This document shows positions 53,871-63,057 of a stretch of DNA of 64,000 bases, in pieces; the first letter of the stretch is position 1; each line of letters begins with the position of its first letter. A model generated the notes under the pieces. The model saw only the letters and a list, made by a program, of their open reading frames with translations, was not told where the DNA came from and did not search any database. The stretch comes from Halopiger xanaduensis SH-6. Its GTDB lineage: Archaea > Halobacteriota > Halobacteria > Halobacteriales > Natrialbaceae. The stretch is taken from NCBI RefSeq assembly GCF_000217715.1, contig NC_015658.1, positions 372,001-436,000 of the forward strand. The letters run 5' to 3'. The position numbers and the translations under genes are program-made.

Positions 53871-55546
53871 TCAGAGTCCTCCATATCTGGCTTATCACTG
53901 GTTCGATGCTGCTTCAACTGCCGCCAGGCACTGTGTCCACCCCACCCAACGAGCGAGAGGCCAAACCCAAATATTGCCGTTCCGAGAACACCCCCGGAGA
54001 CGAGTTGGCGTTCATGGAACGGGACTGGTTGGTAGACACCAGTCGGTTCACTGCTCATGTTCAGCACGTTCACAGCCCCATCTGTAACCTCGAAAGCAAG
54101 GACATCGTGGCCGCCGATCTCTTCGTACACGTATGGCTCGGTCTCAATCCACTTTCGGGCGTCACCCTCGAGAGTCGTTGTGCGCAGATCGCCGTTGTCC
54201 GCTGGTTCGACAGTCATGTGTTCCAGCAGATCTACTACCTGGAGAGGACCGCTTTGCGGGAGATATGAGAGGCTGTACTCGCCAGCGACGGTTTCAGCGC
54301 GTTCACGACCACCCGGTTCTGAAGTCGGAATAGGTGGCGTCGGTGCTGGTTGGTGACCATACTCTTCGACAATCTCCTCAACGACAGCCGCCGGAAGTTC
54401 GCTGGGGTTGCTGTTGTAGGCGACGAAGATCCCGACATCGTGGTCTGGGGCAAGCAGCAGGTGGCTCGTGAAGTTGACCGTCCCGCCAGAGTGAGCAATG
54501 AGATTGGCGTCTGGGTTCCCGTACTCGTGGAAGCCATACCGCCAATTCGTGACTGCTGGGTGGCGTACGTGGTGACGACTGTGCATCAGTTCAGCGGTCG
54601 CCGTGTCGAGAATCCGCCTGTCGTCAATTGAACCACCACCAAGGTGTGCACTCATGAACGCCGCCATATCCGTCGCTGTCGCGCTTAACGAACCCGCAGG
54701 ACGCATGTTGATGTACACATCGTTAGTTACCGTGAACGACTCACCGTCGCTGACGTGCGGCGCGGCAAGGTCGCCAGGCTGATCGTCAGAGACAGGCTGG
54801 GCAAACGTGCTGTGAGTCATGCCGAGCGGTTCGAAGATCTTCGACAGGACGTACTCGTCAAACGTCGTCTCGTGAGCTTCAGCAACGATGTGACCGGCGA
54901 GCGCCGCGCCATAGTTGGAGTATCCGACGTGCTCGCCAGGGGGACGGATGCGCGAGCGCTGCTGCTCGGTGAGCACAGTCTCCAACGAGTCGAGATCAGC
55001 TGGATCGGCGACGATGTCAGGGTCAAGCGCTGACTCAAATCCGGCAGTGTGCGTCCCGAGATGTCGGAGTGTCACCGGGTCGTCGTATGTGTCTGGGACA
55101 GTCACTTCCGAATCGTCAAGGTACGTGTTCACGTCGACATTAAGGTCGAGCACACCCCGTTCGACACCCTGCATAACAGCGGTATAGGTCACGAGTTTCC
55201 CGACCGATCCAACCCGGAACATTGTCTTGTCAGCTCGAACCGGATCGTCGGCATCGACATCAGCAGCACCGTACCCTTTGGTAAGAACGGGTCTGTCTCC
55301 CGAGACGATGGCGACAGTGGCTCCGGGTGTCGTCGTTCCAATCCGTTTGGCCATCACCTCGTCAACGAACGCTTCGAGTTCGTCCGAGTTCGTGAATGGG
55401 CTATCACCTGAACGAGAGTCGATGTCGTGAGAGGTGGTCGTGGCGCTCGTTCGACTGGCCGCAGTTCCAAGGCTGCCGAGTCCGAGACTACTAAGACACC
55501 CGAGGAACGACCGTCTCGTGGTTCCAGCGGTGCTGGTATTCATCAT
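53867..55546 (-). CDS. Tat-exported serine hydrolase (class C beta-lactamase fold)
   Basis: 559 residues from the ATG at 55546. TTRRSFLGCLSSLGLG is a Tat signal. The three active-site motifs of the penicillin-binding/class C beta-lactamase fold are intact: Ser114-Val-Gly-Lys117 in FRVGSVGKLV, Tyr209-Ser-Asn in GYSNYG and His-Ser-Gly-Gly at 352-355. A lipocalin-like domain of about 100 residues and a final membrane helix (LVSGGVLGTAIFGFGLSLVG) follow. Archaea lack peptidoglycan, so the substrate is an ester, an amide or a D-amino peptide of unknown kind rather than a beta-lactam target. Overlaps both neighbours: upstream methyltransferase and downstream membrane protein. Confidence 0.88.
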   Translation of the reverse strand: MMNTSTAGTTRRSFLGCLSSLGLGSLGTAASRTSATTTSHDIDSRSGDSPFTNSDELEAFVDEVMAKRIGTTTPGATVAIVSGDRPVLTKGYGAADVDADDPVRADKTMFRVGSVGKLVTYTAVMQGVERGVLDLNVDVNTYLDDSEVTVPDTYDDPVTLRHLGTHTAGFESALDPDIVADPADLDSLETVLTEQQRSRIRPPGEHVGYSNYGAALAGHIVAEAHETTFDEYVLSKIFEPLGMTHSTFAQPVSDDQPGDLAAPHVSDGESFTVTNDVYINMRPAGSLSATATDMAAFMSAHLGGGSIDDRRILDTATAELMHSRHHVRHPAVTNWRYGFHEYGNPDANLIAHSGGTVNFTSHLLLAPDHDVGIFVAYNSNPSELPAAVVEEIVEEYGHQPAPTPPIPTSEPGGRERAETVAGEYSLSYLPQSGPLQVVDLLEHMTVEPADNGDLRTTTLEGDARKWIETEPYVYEEIGGHDVLAFEVTDGAVNVLNMSSEPTGVYQPVPFHERQLVSGGVLGTAIFGFGLSLVGWGGHSAWRQLKQHRTSDKPDMEDSE

Positions 55547-56244
55547 GACGGGATAACCTCGATAGCAGTGACGAGACCGAAGAACGCGGTCGAGGCGTTT
55601 TCGACTGTAAGGCCGGCCTGTTCGACGGTCTCCAGCGGGTCGTGGTTCAGTCGGCAACCATTCTTCTCGTAGTGAGAGTTAGCGCGCCAATCTTGAAGCC
55701 AGGCGAGCAGCGCGGCGTCGCTGCGACTGTGTTCGAGCAGCAGGATCTCGCCATCAGGCGTACAGACGCGCTCCATCTCGCAGAGTGCGGTAATCGAATC
55801 GGGGAATGTACACGTCGAAAACGACGAGATGATGGTGTCAAAGCTGTCGTCGGGGAAGTCGAGTGTCTGAGCATCCATCTGGCGGACGATACCGTCCAGA
55901 TTGAGCCTGTCGAGTTCATCGCGGGCGTGGGCAAGCATCTCAGCGCTGATGTCGATGCCGACGACTTCGCTTGACGATGAGAGATACCGGAAGTTCCTCC
56001 CGGTGCCGCAGGCAACGTCGAGCACGCGGCCGTTCGCGTCCCCGAACTGGCGACGGCGATATCGACCGGCGAATAGTCGATCGAGTTGCTGCCACCGGGC
56101 AAGTTTGTCAGCTACGTCTGCGTATGCGTCGGTGATCTCCTCGGCCGACTTCGATCGTCTCTGGCTCGGTTGCTGTCGCTCAGTATTCTCGCTGGGTGTT
56201 CGATTCTGCTCGTTTGCCGGTTCGTGGGGATTACTCGATAACAC
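55543..56244 (-). CDS. Class I SAM-dependent methyltransferase, first gene of the operon
   Basis: About 233 residues if started at the GTG at 56244; an in-frame TTG at 56334 would add an AT-rich hydrophobic stretch that is unlikely to be translated. RVLDVACGTGRNFRYL is SAM motif I and VVGIDISAEMLAHAR motif II; FDTIISSFSTCTFPD and GEILLLEHSRSD complete the Rossmann methyltransferase fold. The LLEHSR motif is shared with ubiquinone/menaquinone-type (UbiE-like) and phospholipid methyltransferases. Its stop overlaps the start of the serine-hydrolase gene, so it heads a three-gene overlapping operon. The substrate is unknown, possibly a lipid. Confidence 0.82.
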   Translation of the reverse strand: MLSSNPHEPANEQNRTPSENTERQQPSQRRSKSAEEITDAYADVADKLARWQQLDRLFAGRYRRRQFGDANGRVLDVACGTGRNFRYLSSSSEVVGIDISAEMLAHARDELDRLNLDGIVRQMDAQTLDFPDDSFDTIISSFSTCTFPDSITALCEMERVCTPDGEILLLEHSRSDAALLAWLQDWRANSHYEKNGCRLNHDPLETVEQAGLTVENASTAFFGLVTAIEVIPS

Positions 56245-56442
56245 GGGTGGGTCTCCGTTAACTGCAATTACGGACCGAGCCAGCAACACCGATAAAACTA
56301 TTGTATACTTGATAATTAATCGGATTTGCTTCAAAACTGGCGTTGAGCGGACGGCCGAGCGATTACACTTCTAACACCGATACTCAGAGAACCACCCGAT
56401 CAGCACCAATATCCGCTCAACGTCGATTTCGTAATAATTCTG

Positions 56443-57366
56443 TTAGGAACGCTGAAACTCGCCGCTCTCACGTCGCACGCGCTCCGTCTCTATCACCGTC
56501 GCAGTCGAATCAAGATAGAGCCTCACTGCATCGTTCCCATGACGCAACACAACCTCGTACTCGTCGGGATCAGACGCGATCTGCTCGGAGGTCCAGTTCC
56601 CTTCGTAGACGTATTCGTGGAACTCCCAGATACCCCGCCTAGTCACATCGACCCCACAATCCCAATGGAATGCAATCGACGCCGGGTGGTAGACGACACT
56701 GTAGGTCAACGGGCTGTTGTACTCACGGAGACACTCCTCACAGGTACTCGTCACAACGAACGAATCGGCATCAGGCAACGCACTTTCAGGCACTTCGATT
56801 ACGTCGGCAGAGAGGTGTGATCCACACTCTGGACACATTCCTCTCCGAATCTGCCTGGCATTCTCCGCGGTACGTAGCTTGACACTCTGAATGAGAGTGT
56901 CGACGTCTCGTGTCTTGATCTGTGCGGGTGTTATCGGATGCCCTGTAACCTGTTGCTCACACGCCGTACAGTCAATCCGGAAAAACTGGTGCGAGAGGCT
57001 CGCCTCGAGCGCATCCGCTCCACAGAAGACACAGATCCCATCAATCGGTTCAGGACCGAACGATTCCGGCTGCTCGTAATTCTCAGACAGGATGAATCGA
57101 ACAATACGCTCACCAGCGTGTGAGAGCGAATACCCGTCGTCGCTTTTCCGTAGATAGGTCCCAGTGAGTTCCCCGAGATGATACGACAATTTCGACGTAT
57201 TCTCTACGTCAACATGCTCATAAATCTCAGAAAATGTGAGTTCAGCAGCCCCTGCCCCAACCTCATCAAGTTCGTATTGCGCAACAGCGACAGCGCGAAG
57301 AATATCCACACGGGTATCGTCAGCAAGAAGACGAAAGATATCCGTCGCCGAACGCTCCTCAGTCAT
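56443..57366 (-). CDS. Haloarchaeal ArsR-like winged-helix regulator with Cys-rich domain
   Basis: 307 residues. The first 90 are a winged helix (MTEERSATDIFRLLADDTRV, then TSKLSYHLGELTGTYLRKSD) typical of ArsR-like haloarchaeal regulators. Two Cys-pair clusters follow (CVFCGADAL..DCTACEQQ near 115-140 and MCPECGSHL..TCEECLREY near 175-215), which look like zinc ribbons. A C-terminal alpha/beta part includes SVVYHPASIAFHWDCG. This combination matches the DUF7351-type proteins. It reads toward the methyltransferase operon and may regulate it, but a gap of about 200 bp separates them. Confidence 0.82.
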   Translation of the reverse strand: MTEERSATDIFRLLADDTRVDILRAVAVAQYELDEVGAGAAELTFSEIYEHVDVENTSKLSYHLGELTGTYLRKSDDGYSLSHAGERIVRFILSENYEQPESFGPEPIDGICVFCGADALEASLSHQFFRIDCTACEQQVTGHPITPAQIKTRDVDTLIQSVKLRTAENARQIRRGMCPECGSHLSADVIEVPESALPDADSFVVTSTCEECLREYNSPLTYSVVYHPASIAFHWDCGVDVTRRGIWEFHEYVYEGNWTSEQIASDPDEYEVVLRHGNDAVRLYLDSTATVIETERVRRESGEFQRS

Positions 57367-57810
57367 TGTCTTCCGTATGTACTCTCAGTTCAGCAGCGAT
57401 ATTGAAACCCCGGTCGTCCTCGTTGGAGAAAGACAGGGAAAGAAGTACACGAGATTTATGAACGATGGATGACCGAGGTCGATGAAGCAGATGAACTCCG
57501 ACGGTTAGCGGCCGAGTTGGTCGAACTGTAATCGATCTAGTCGCAACAGTACTCAACGATTTTTCTCTTGCAACGGGCTCCTTCCAATAATCATCCTGTG
57601 CCGAATGCGGAAGTTTGGTGGGGCGATTCCAGACGTCGGAATCAAAATGAACGGCCACAGATTACGAAATCGAACGTCAGATCAACCGTACATCGGTGAG
57701 CCGTTGAAGGAAGCGCTACTGTGTGAACTGGGATGCCGAACTGACAGGCGTCAGGAGTACACGCGGGGCAACCGAAGTAGATGGTGTCCGAGCACGGCCT
57801 GTTGTGGCCG

Positions 57811-58443
57811 TCAGCACGCGCCGCCGCCACCGCCTGCTGCACCAGCCCCGGCGCAGCTTGCAGCACTGGCACTAGCACTCGCAGCGGCAGCCGTCCCGGC
57901 GACGACGATAGCCGCGTTGTCCGTCTGACTGTAATCCTTGCATTCGCCCCATGCGACCGGTGCGATTTCGTCGTCGATATCGTCCGCTGTCTCGACTGCG
58001 TTGCGGAGATCAGTTATACCGAATCCGGCGTCGGTCGCGTATTGATCGACGAGTTGGTCTGTGAGCGCGATACGTCGGCATTCCTCGGCTTCGAAGAGTT
58101 CGTCGCCGTCGAACGTGAACTGGACGTCGTAGTGACGGACGAACACGTCGTCGAACGGCACTTGAACGGCCTTGACTGCTTCGCCGACGAGTTGCCAAAC
58201 GCGATCCATATCGGGGTCCTCGACGTCTTCACCGAGTGAGAAGCGAGCGATCGGAACGACGACCGGTTCACCGTCCGGACCTTCATTCACGACCGCGACA
58301 CCAGTTACTCCGCAGTCCTCGACGGTGTAGTTGCCACGCTCCACGGCGTCATGGAGCGCTTCATCTGCGTCGTTCTGACGAGATTCGAGATCGACCTGTT
58401 CGTCGGGCGTGTCGTCGCCGAGTAAGCGTTCGAGCAGGGACAT
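57811..58443 (-). CDS. Acidic hypothetical protein with Gly/Ala/Ser/Cys-rich tail
   Basis: 210 residues. The N-terminal half (residues 1-125) is an acidic alpha/beta protein: SLLERLLGDDTPDEQVDLES, NYTVEDCGVTGVAVVNEGPD, FDDVFVRHYDVQFTFDGDEL. The last 35 residues are nearly all small: VVAGTAAAASASASAASCAG, then AGAAGGGGGAC as the C-terminus. A tail of this sort occurs in exported or surface-attached proteins and in modified peptides, but there is no signal peptide. I recognise no family. From 57367 to 57810 there is only a short frame ending DELRRLAAELVEL near 57531, of unknown origin. Confidence 0.65.
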   Translation of the reverse strand: MSLLERLLGDDTPDEQVDLESRQNDADEALHDAVERGNYTVEDCGVTGVAVVNEGPDGEPVVVPIARFSLGEDVEDPDMDRVWQLVGEAVKAVQVPFDDVFVRHYDVQFTFDGDELFEAEECRRIALTDQLVDQYATDAGFGITDLRNAVETADDIDDEIAPVAWGECKDYSQTDNAAIVVAGTAAAASASASAASCAGAGAAGGGGGAC

Positions 58444-58697
58444 CCAGATCTAGTCTTTCGAGCGGCACAACTTTGTCATTGTGGTGAAAATATGATGCGG
58501 TCCGGGGCCCCGAACGATTCTCGTTTCCCGTTGATCGTGAGAACACAGGTTTGGGTAGTCTCGGTAGCTAGCTGGTCGGTGTCTCATTATCATCGTTTGC
58601 GCCACTCTTGAGGGGCTTAATCACCGTCTCAACAATTGTATGTGGACCAGTCTCTCTGCTCCAGTATCTTCAACACACGAGCGACCCTACGATAACT

Positions 58698-59051
58698 ATG
58701 GACTGCCCCGCGTGCGGCTCCCCTGTCACGCTCAAGGTTGGGCCAGAGCAGCCGCTTTCGACCTCGCTTTCCGACGCAGTTCTTGCGGCCGATCCAGACG
58801 AGCGCGTCGAGGTTACACGGGACTGTTGGAACTGTGGATGGCACGAAATACGCCAGCTTCGAGTCGAATCGATCGACACGACCGAAGGCAATGAAGCCGC
58901 TGTCAAGCGCGCCGCGCTCGTTGAGGAGATTACCGACGAACTTGCGGCGATCGATGATATAGCAACGCTCAAAGAAGCTCTTGGCGAGATTCGCCGCCAG
59001 CGACGGCGGGAGCTACCGACAGACGATACTGAAGAGAACATCCCGGAGTGA
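58698..59051 (+). CDS. Zinc-ribbon protein with C-terminal helical region
   Basis: 117 residues from the ATG at 58698 (DCPACGSPVTL ... RDCWNCGWHEIRQL), a two-CxxC zinc ribbon, followed by a helical, Ala/Glu/Arg-rich region (AAVKRAALVEEITDELAAID, LKEALGEIRRQRRRELP). Such ribbons occur in haloarchaeal nucleic-acid-binding proteins and regulators. The upstream in-frame stretch to 58608 does not look protein-like. Function not known. From 59052 to 59210 nothing is seen. Confidence 0.65.
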   Translation: MDCPACGSPVTLKVGPEQPLSTSLSDAVLAADPDERVEVTRDCWNCGWHEIRQLRVESIDTTEGNEAAVKRAALVEEITDELAAIDDIATLKEALGEIRRQRRRELPTDDTEENIPE

Positions 59052-59210
59052 GTGACGATTCCTGATGTGGCCGTCGCCATCAATAAAACTACTGTCAAGA
59101 TTAACGGCAACTGGTCTTGGGTATATACTGCAATAGTACTGGACCAAGATTACTTCTTGATGTTGCAGTGTTCGGATGCCGAGGCACCGATCCAGTTGCT
59201 GCATTCCTGC

Positions 59211-59501
59211 ATCGATTGACCGAGAAACACGATTTCTCCGGGATGGTATTTCTCGTCGATGGCTATGGTTATCTGACTACCCTCTCTCCCGATTAGATTG
59301 AGCGGCCAGCTTGACTATGCCGAGAGAGATCTGATCGAAAAGTGGTTTCAGACCTTCAAGATGCGGGTTGACCCCTTCCATAACTCGTGGGTGGACAGTC
59401 GGGGGAGCGTCAAAGAGGAATTGAACAGTTCATACACTACTACATCATACAACGACCACACCAGTCACTCAATGGACCGGAACCAGAGGAGGTACTAAAC
59501 T
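59211..59501 (+). pseudogene. IS6-family transposase fragment
   Basis: TEKHDFSGMVFLVDGYGYLT, then (after a stop and a frame change) LSGQLDYAERDLIEKWFQTF and VDPFHNSWVDSRGSVKEELN, then a frame-shifted HYYIIQRPHQSLNGPEPEEV. This is the C-terminal half of the same IS6 transposase type as at 42957, including the second catalytic Asp and the Glu in DLIEKW. The 5' half is missing. From 59502 to 59703 nothing is seen. Confidence 0.8.
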
Positions 59502-59703
59502 AAACGGTGCCTTATCCATTCGGCTATTGATATATCTAAATCGTGGCTCGAAGCGTTTGCCGTCTACCACAATTCATGCCAAAATTAAGCGACTGATTGT
59601 TCGTTTACAACCGAGATTCCAAAAATACTCGGAGGCTAGTCTCCGGGCATGCAATCCCGGTGTAACCGTCGTTCCGGTCGAAGGCGTGCCCCCGCGGGAT
59701 TGG

Positions 59704-62664
59704 TTACTCGCCGTCGGGGTCGATGAACTCAAACAGCTGGTTCTCCGCGCTGGTCACGTTCCAGTGGCGGATATCCGCGCCCGGATTGGGATCCTGCTCC
59801 CAGACGTCGGCCGCGAGGTCAGCGTGGGTCGGTTCGAGCGTGAAGCCCGTGCCGCCCTCGGGCACCGCCGCGAACTTCTGGTAGTCGGCGCCCTCCCACT
59901 GGCCGAGTTCGAGGTTCGTGCCGGTGTCAGTACCGCCGCCGGCGGCCTCCAGCACGAGGTCCTCGGCGTCAGCCGCGTCGATGCGGTAGATGCCGTCTTC
60001 GAGTTCGGTCACCTCCCACGTTTGGCCGTTGGCCTCGCCCACGGTGTCGTTGTAGACGTTCGCCCCGTCGGCGAGTTCGCCGTCGACGCTCATCACGATG
60101 TCGTCGCTGTTGAGTTGGGAGGTCAGACGGTAGGTGCCCTCCGTGAGGTCGACCGTGATCGTCTCGGAGTACGATGTCGCACAACCGCTTTCGGCGGTGG
60201 CGTTCAGCGTGACGGTGTACTCGCCGGGACCGTCGTAGCTATGCGTAGCTGACCACCCCGTCGCAGTCGTGCCGTCTCCGAACTCCCACGTCAGGGAGTC
60301 GACCGACTCCTCGTTGCCGGAGACGTCCTCTGCCTCGAAGTCAATGGACTCGCCCACGTCGACGCGGGTCGCACTCGGCACGGCCCGCGCTAGCGGCTCC
60401 GGTTCGGTGATCGTGATCGTCTCAAAGTCGGTCGTCGTCTCCCCGTTCTTGTCCGTCACGGTCAGCTTGACGGGATACGTCCCCAGTTCGTCGTAGGTGT
60501 GACTGACCGACCATCCTGTCGCAGTCGTGTCGTCGCCGAACTCCCACGTCAGGGAACGGACCTTGTTGCCGTTACCCGTCAGGTCGACCGCTTCGAATTC
60601 GACTTGGTCACAGGGAGTCGCGTCGGTTTCGCTCGCGGATATCTCGGCGAGTCGGTCGTGTCCCGCAGGCTCGAACGAGGTCTTGATGTCAGGCTTCGGC
60701 GGGTCGTCCATCCCGTGGCCGAGGAAGAAACTGGGCCACGGCGGTTGGTTGTAGCCGACGTTCTGCCGGGCGATACCGGTCCGGTACTGCGGGTCGTGCA
60801 ATAGCGTATACAGCCGTGTATCCGTCTCGTGGGGCGTCGCGTACAGGCGCAACGCCTCGCTGTCGTCGGTCCGCCAGATCACTTCTTCGCGCCAGTCACC
60901 GAGAATGTCCCCCGACAGACACGGGTTGCCCTTCGACGAGTTGTTCGAGCGAGTGCCCTCGAACGATTTCAGGAGGTCGAGTTCCTGGGTCTTGGGGTTC
61001 CACTTCTTGATCCAGCCGACACCGTATCCCGCGTCCCAGCCGAGGAAATCGTGATCCAGCAGTTCACGGTGCAGATCGCCGGTCCACCAAATCGCCGAGT
61101 TTACCGAATTGACGCCGGTCTCACTGATCTGCTCACCGTCGGCGGTGAACGTCCCGGCGATCTCGCTATCGGTTTCCAGGGGCACGCCCGCCCACGCTTC
61201 CGCCCCCTCGTAGTTCGGATCGATGTCGGCGACCATCGCTCTGCCGATGTCCGCGCCGTTCCTGACGGCCCAGATGTACTCGCCCGTCTCGGCGTCGCGC
61301 ATCGACAGGCTCGGTGCCCCCTCGGCCGGATACTCGGCGGGGACGAAGATCTCCAGACCCTCCCGATCGGGGATGAAATCACCGCAGTGCTGGGCGTCGG
61401 GGTTCGACATCGTCGTCGTGTGCAGGCCGGTGCCGTCGTGGTCGATGACCGCCCCGCCGAAGACGATCTCGTCTTTGCCGTCGCCGTCGACGTCCGCGGT
61501 GGCCAGGCTGTGTGCGCCCACGCCCTCGTACTCCTCGTTCCCGTCCTCGCTGTCGAAGATCCAGCGCAAATCGAGTTCGCCTTGCCGGAACTCCCACGTG
61601 GCGAGCATCGTTTTTTCGTAGTAGCCCCGTGTGAACACGATGCTCGGTCGCTCGCCGTCGATGTAGGCGACGCCGGCGAGGAACCGATCGACGCGGTTCC
61701 CGTAGCAGTCACCCCAGTCACAGGCGTCTCCGCGTGCAGGCTGGAAGTCCTCCGTCGCAAGCTCCTCGCCCGTCTCCCCGTCGAAGACAGTAAGATACTC
61801 CGGCCCTTCAAGGATGTATCCGCTGTCATTCGTCCAGTCGGCGTCCGGATCGCCGATAACGTTACCGGCACCGTCTTCGGTACCGTCGCCTGTCCGTACC
61901 ACTAGCTCCGACTTGCCGTCGCCGTCGAAGTCGTACACCAGGAACGGCGTGTAGTGCGCGCCGGCCCGGACGTTCTGACCGAGGTTGATCCGCCAGAGGT
62001 GCTCACCTTCTATCGTGTACCCGTCGATTAGGACGTCACCCGTCGGACCGCCTTGGGAGTTGTCCTTCGCGTTCGACGGCGTCCACTTCTGGACGATGTC
62101 GAGCGTGCCGTCGCCCGTGAGGTCGCCCATACTCGCGTCGTTCGCGTGGTACGTGATTGTCTCGCCGTTCTCGCCTTCGACCGGCTCGGGCTTGTTCAGC
62201 GGAATCTCCTTGTACTGGTTGTCCCAAACCTCGACAGACTCCGACATTCCGGGTTTCCGGTTGCCCTCCTTCCTGCCGCCGGCCCGCCCGTTGCCGACCG
62301 CTCGAACGGCGTAGGTCGAGTCAGTCGTCCCCTCGGGGTCGAGGTAATTCGTGCTGTCAGTGATCGGTTTGTTGTTTAGCCGTTCACCGTCGCGATAGAC
62401 GTGGAACCCGAGATCGGCGGGTTCGGTCCCGAACAGCCGCCACCGGAGCAACACCCCGTCGTCCGCCGGAACGGCGACGAGCCCCCGATCGAGGGACTCC
62501 ATCTGACGTGTACCGTGCTCGTTGTTTCCTTTTCCTCTCCCTTGCCCGTTCCCTCTCCCAGAGGTCGCCATACTGACACCGCTGGCCCCCAGCATCGCTG
62601 TCCCGGCAGTGATTCCTAGAAACTCGCGTCGATACCGGTCTTCGTTCGTGCCTCTGTCAGACAT
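59704..62664 (-). CDS. Tat-exported rhamnogalacturonan endolyase (polysaccharide lyase family 11) with two PKD domains
   Basis: 986 residues. YRREFLGITAGTAMLG is a Tat signal. After a fibronectin-III-like segment (about 60-125), the PL11 beta-propeller occupies about 130-660, with repeated Ca2+-binding loops (DLTGDGTLDI, YDFDGDGKSELVV, DVDGDGKDEI) and the family stretch RVDRFLAGVAYIDGERPSIV. Two PKD domains (about 690-850; each with LTWEFGDxTTATGWS) and a ricin-type beta-trefoil (about 855-985) follow. The enzyme cuts the rhamnose-galacturonate backbone of pectin by beta-elimination outside the cell. Size and modules fit bacterial YesW/YesX plus binding domains. This is the strongest sign of plant-polysaccharide use in the window. 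Confidence 0.94.
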   Translation of the reverse strand: MSDRGTNEDRYRREFLGITAGTAMLGASGVSMATSGRGNGQGRGKGNNEHGTRQMESLDRGLVAVPADDGVLLRWRLFGTEPADLGFHVYRDGERLNNKPITDSTNYLDPEGTTDSTYAVRAVGNGRAGGRKEGNRKPGMSESVEVWDNQYKEIPLNKPEPVEGENGETITYHANDASMGDLTGDGTLDIVQKWTPSNAKDNSQGGPTGDVLIDGYTIEGEHLWRINLGQNVRAGAHYTPFLVYDFDGDGKSELVVRTGDGTEDGAGNVIGDPDADWTNDSGYILEGPEYLTVFDGETGEELATEDFQPARGDACDWGDCYGNRVDRFLAGVAYIDGERPSIVFTRGYYEKTMLATWEFRQGELDLRWIFDSEDGNEEYEGVGAHSLATADVDGDGKDEIVFGGAVIDHDGTGLHTTTMSNPDAQHCGDFIPDREGLEIFVPAEYPAEGAPSLSMRDAETGEYIWAVRNGADIGRAMVADIDPNYEGAEAWAGVPLETDSEIAGTFTADGEQISETGVNSVNSAIWWTGDLHRELLDHDFLGWDAGYGVGWIKKWNPKTQELDLLKSFEGTRSNNSSKGNPCLSGDILGDWREEVIWRTDDSEALRLYATPHETDTRLYTLLHDPQYRTGIARQNVGYNQPPWPSFFLGHGMDDPPKPDIKTSFEPAGHDRLAEISASETDATPCDQVEFEAVDLTGNGNKVRSLTWEFGDDTTATGWSVSHTYDELGTYPVKLTVTDKNGETTTDFETITITEPEPLARAVPSATRVDVGESIDFEAEDVSGNEESVDSLTWEFGDGTTATGWSATHSYDGPGEYTVTLNATAESGCATSYSETITVDLTEGTYRLTSQLNSDDIVMSVDGELADGANVYNDTVGEANGQTWEVTELEDGIYRIDAADAEDLVLEAAGGGTDTGTNLELGQWEGADYQKFAAVPEGGTGFTLEPTHADLAADVWEQDPNPGADIRHWNVTSAENQLFEFIDPDGE

Positions 62665-62691
62665 TATCTTTCACCACAATGTTTCACACAT

Positions 62692-62707
62692 GAATATATT
62701 ATATAAA
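62692..62707 (-). promoter_or_regulatory. TATA-like promoter of the rhamnogalacturonan lyase gene
   Basis: TTTATATAATATATTC on the reverse strand, about 30-40 bp before the ATG at 62664. Confidence 0.45.
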
Positions 62708-62709
62708 TG

Positions 62710-62829
62710 TTAGGGTACCATAACTGCCGGCGTTTCGATTTCCGTGGCGTTCCGTCTGAAATAGGAGCCCTGATCGATCGGTGGCCCGTCTGGCTCGAGG
62801 AGGTAGCGCTTTGCCGACAACACATACCA
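62710..62829 (-). pseudogene. Second DUF6884-like fragment
   Basis: The reverse strand reads WYVLSAKRYLLEPDGPPIDQ, then a short foreign end ETPAVMVP and a stop at 62710. The first part is almost the same as the relic at 8928 (WYVLSAKHHLLEPDGSPIEP). No start and no C-terminal half. Confidence 0.6.
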
Positions 62830-62911
62830 GAGGATGGGGTGCATTTGACCACGCCACAAGACAGCCACGCCGATGCTCAACCCCAGCAAGAGACGCGTGG
62901 AATGTATACGC

Positions 62912-63049
62912 CTTGAAACTAGAGGGCCGGTTGTGCTCAGCCTGAAATCCTGTGGGGAATTCCCGCGTCTTCAGGCGCGAGAAGAGGTCAATGTCGTAGC
63001 TGAGACCGGCTGTGCGGACAGTAATTTTGATATAGGCTCGATGTGGTGA
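62912..63049 (+). pseudogene. IS605-type tnpB tail remnant with right-end hairpin
   Basis: The frame reads LETRGPVVLSLKSCGEFPRL, then QAREEVNVVAETGCADSNF and a stop at 63049. FPRLQAREE is encoded through the stem-loop CGCGTC-TTCA-GGCGCG at 62964-62979, the same TTCA-loop layout as at 29122. Only the last part of tnpB is left. Confidence 0.55.
63025..63034 (+). promoter_or_regulatory. TATA-like box before the F420 dehydrogenase gene
   Basis: TTTTGATATA centred about 28 bp upstream of the GTG at 63058, inside the tnpB-tail scar; consistent with a leaderless message. Confidence 0.4.
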
Positions 63050-63057
63050 TCTAACAT

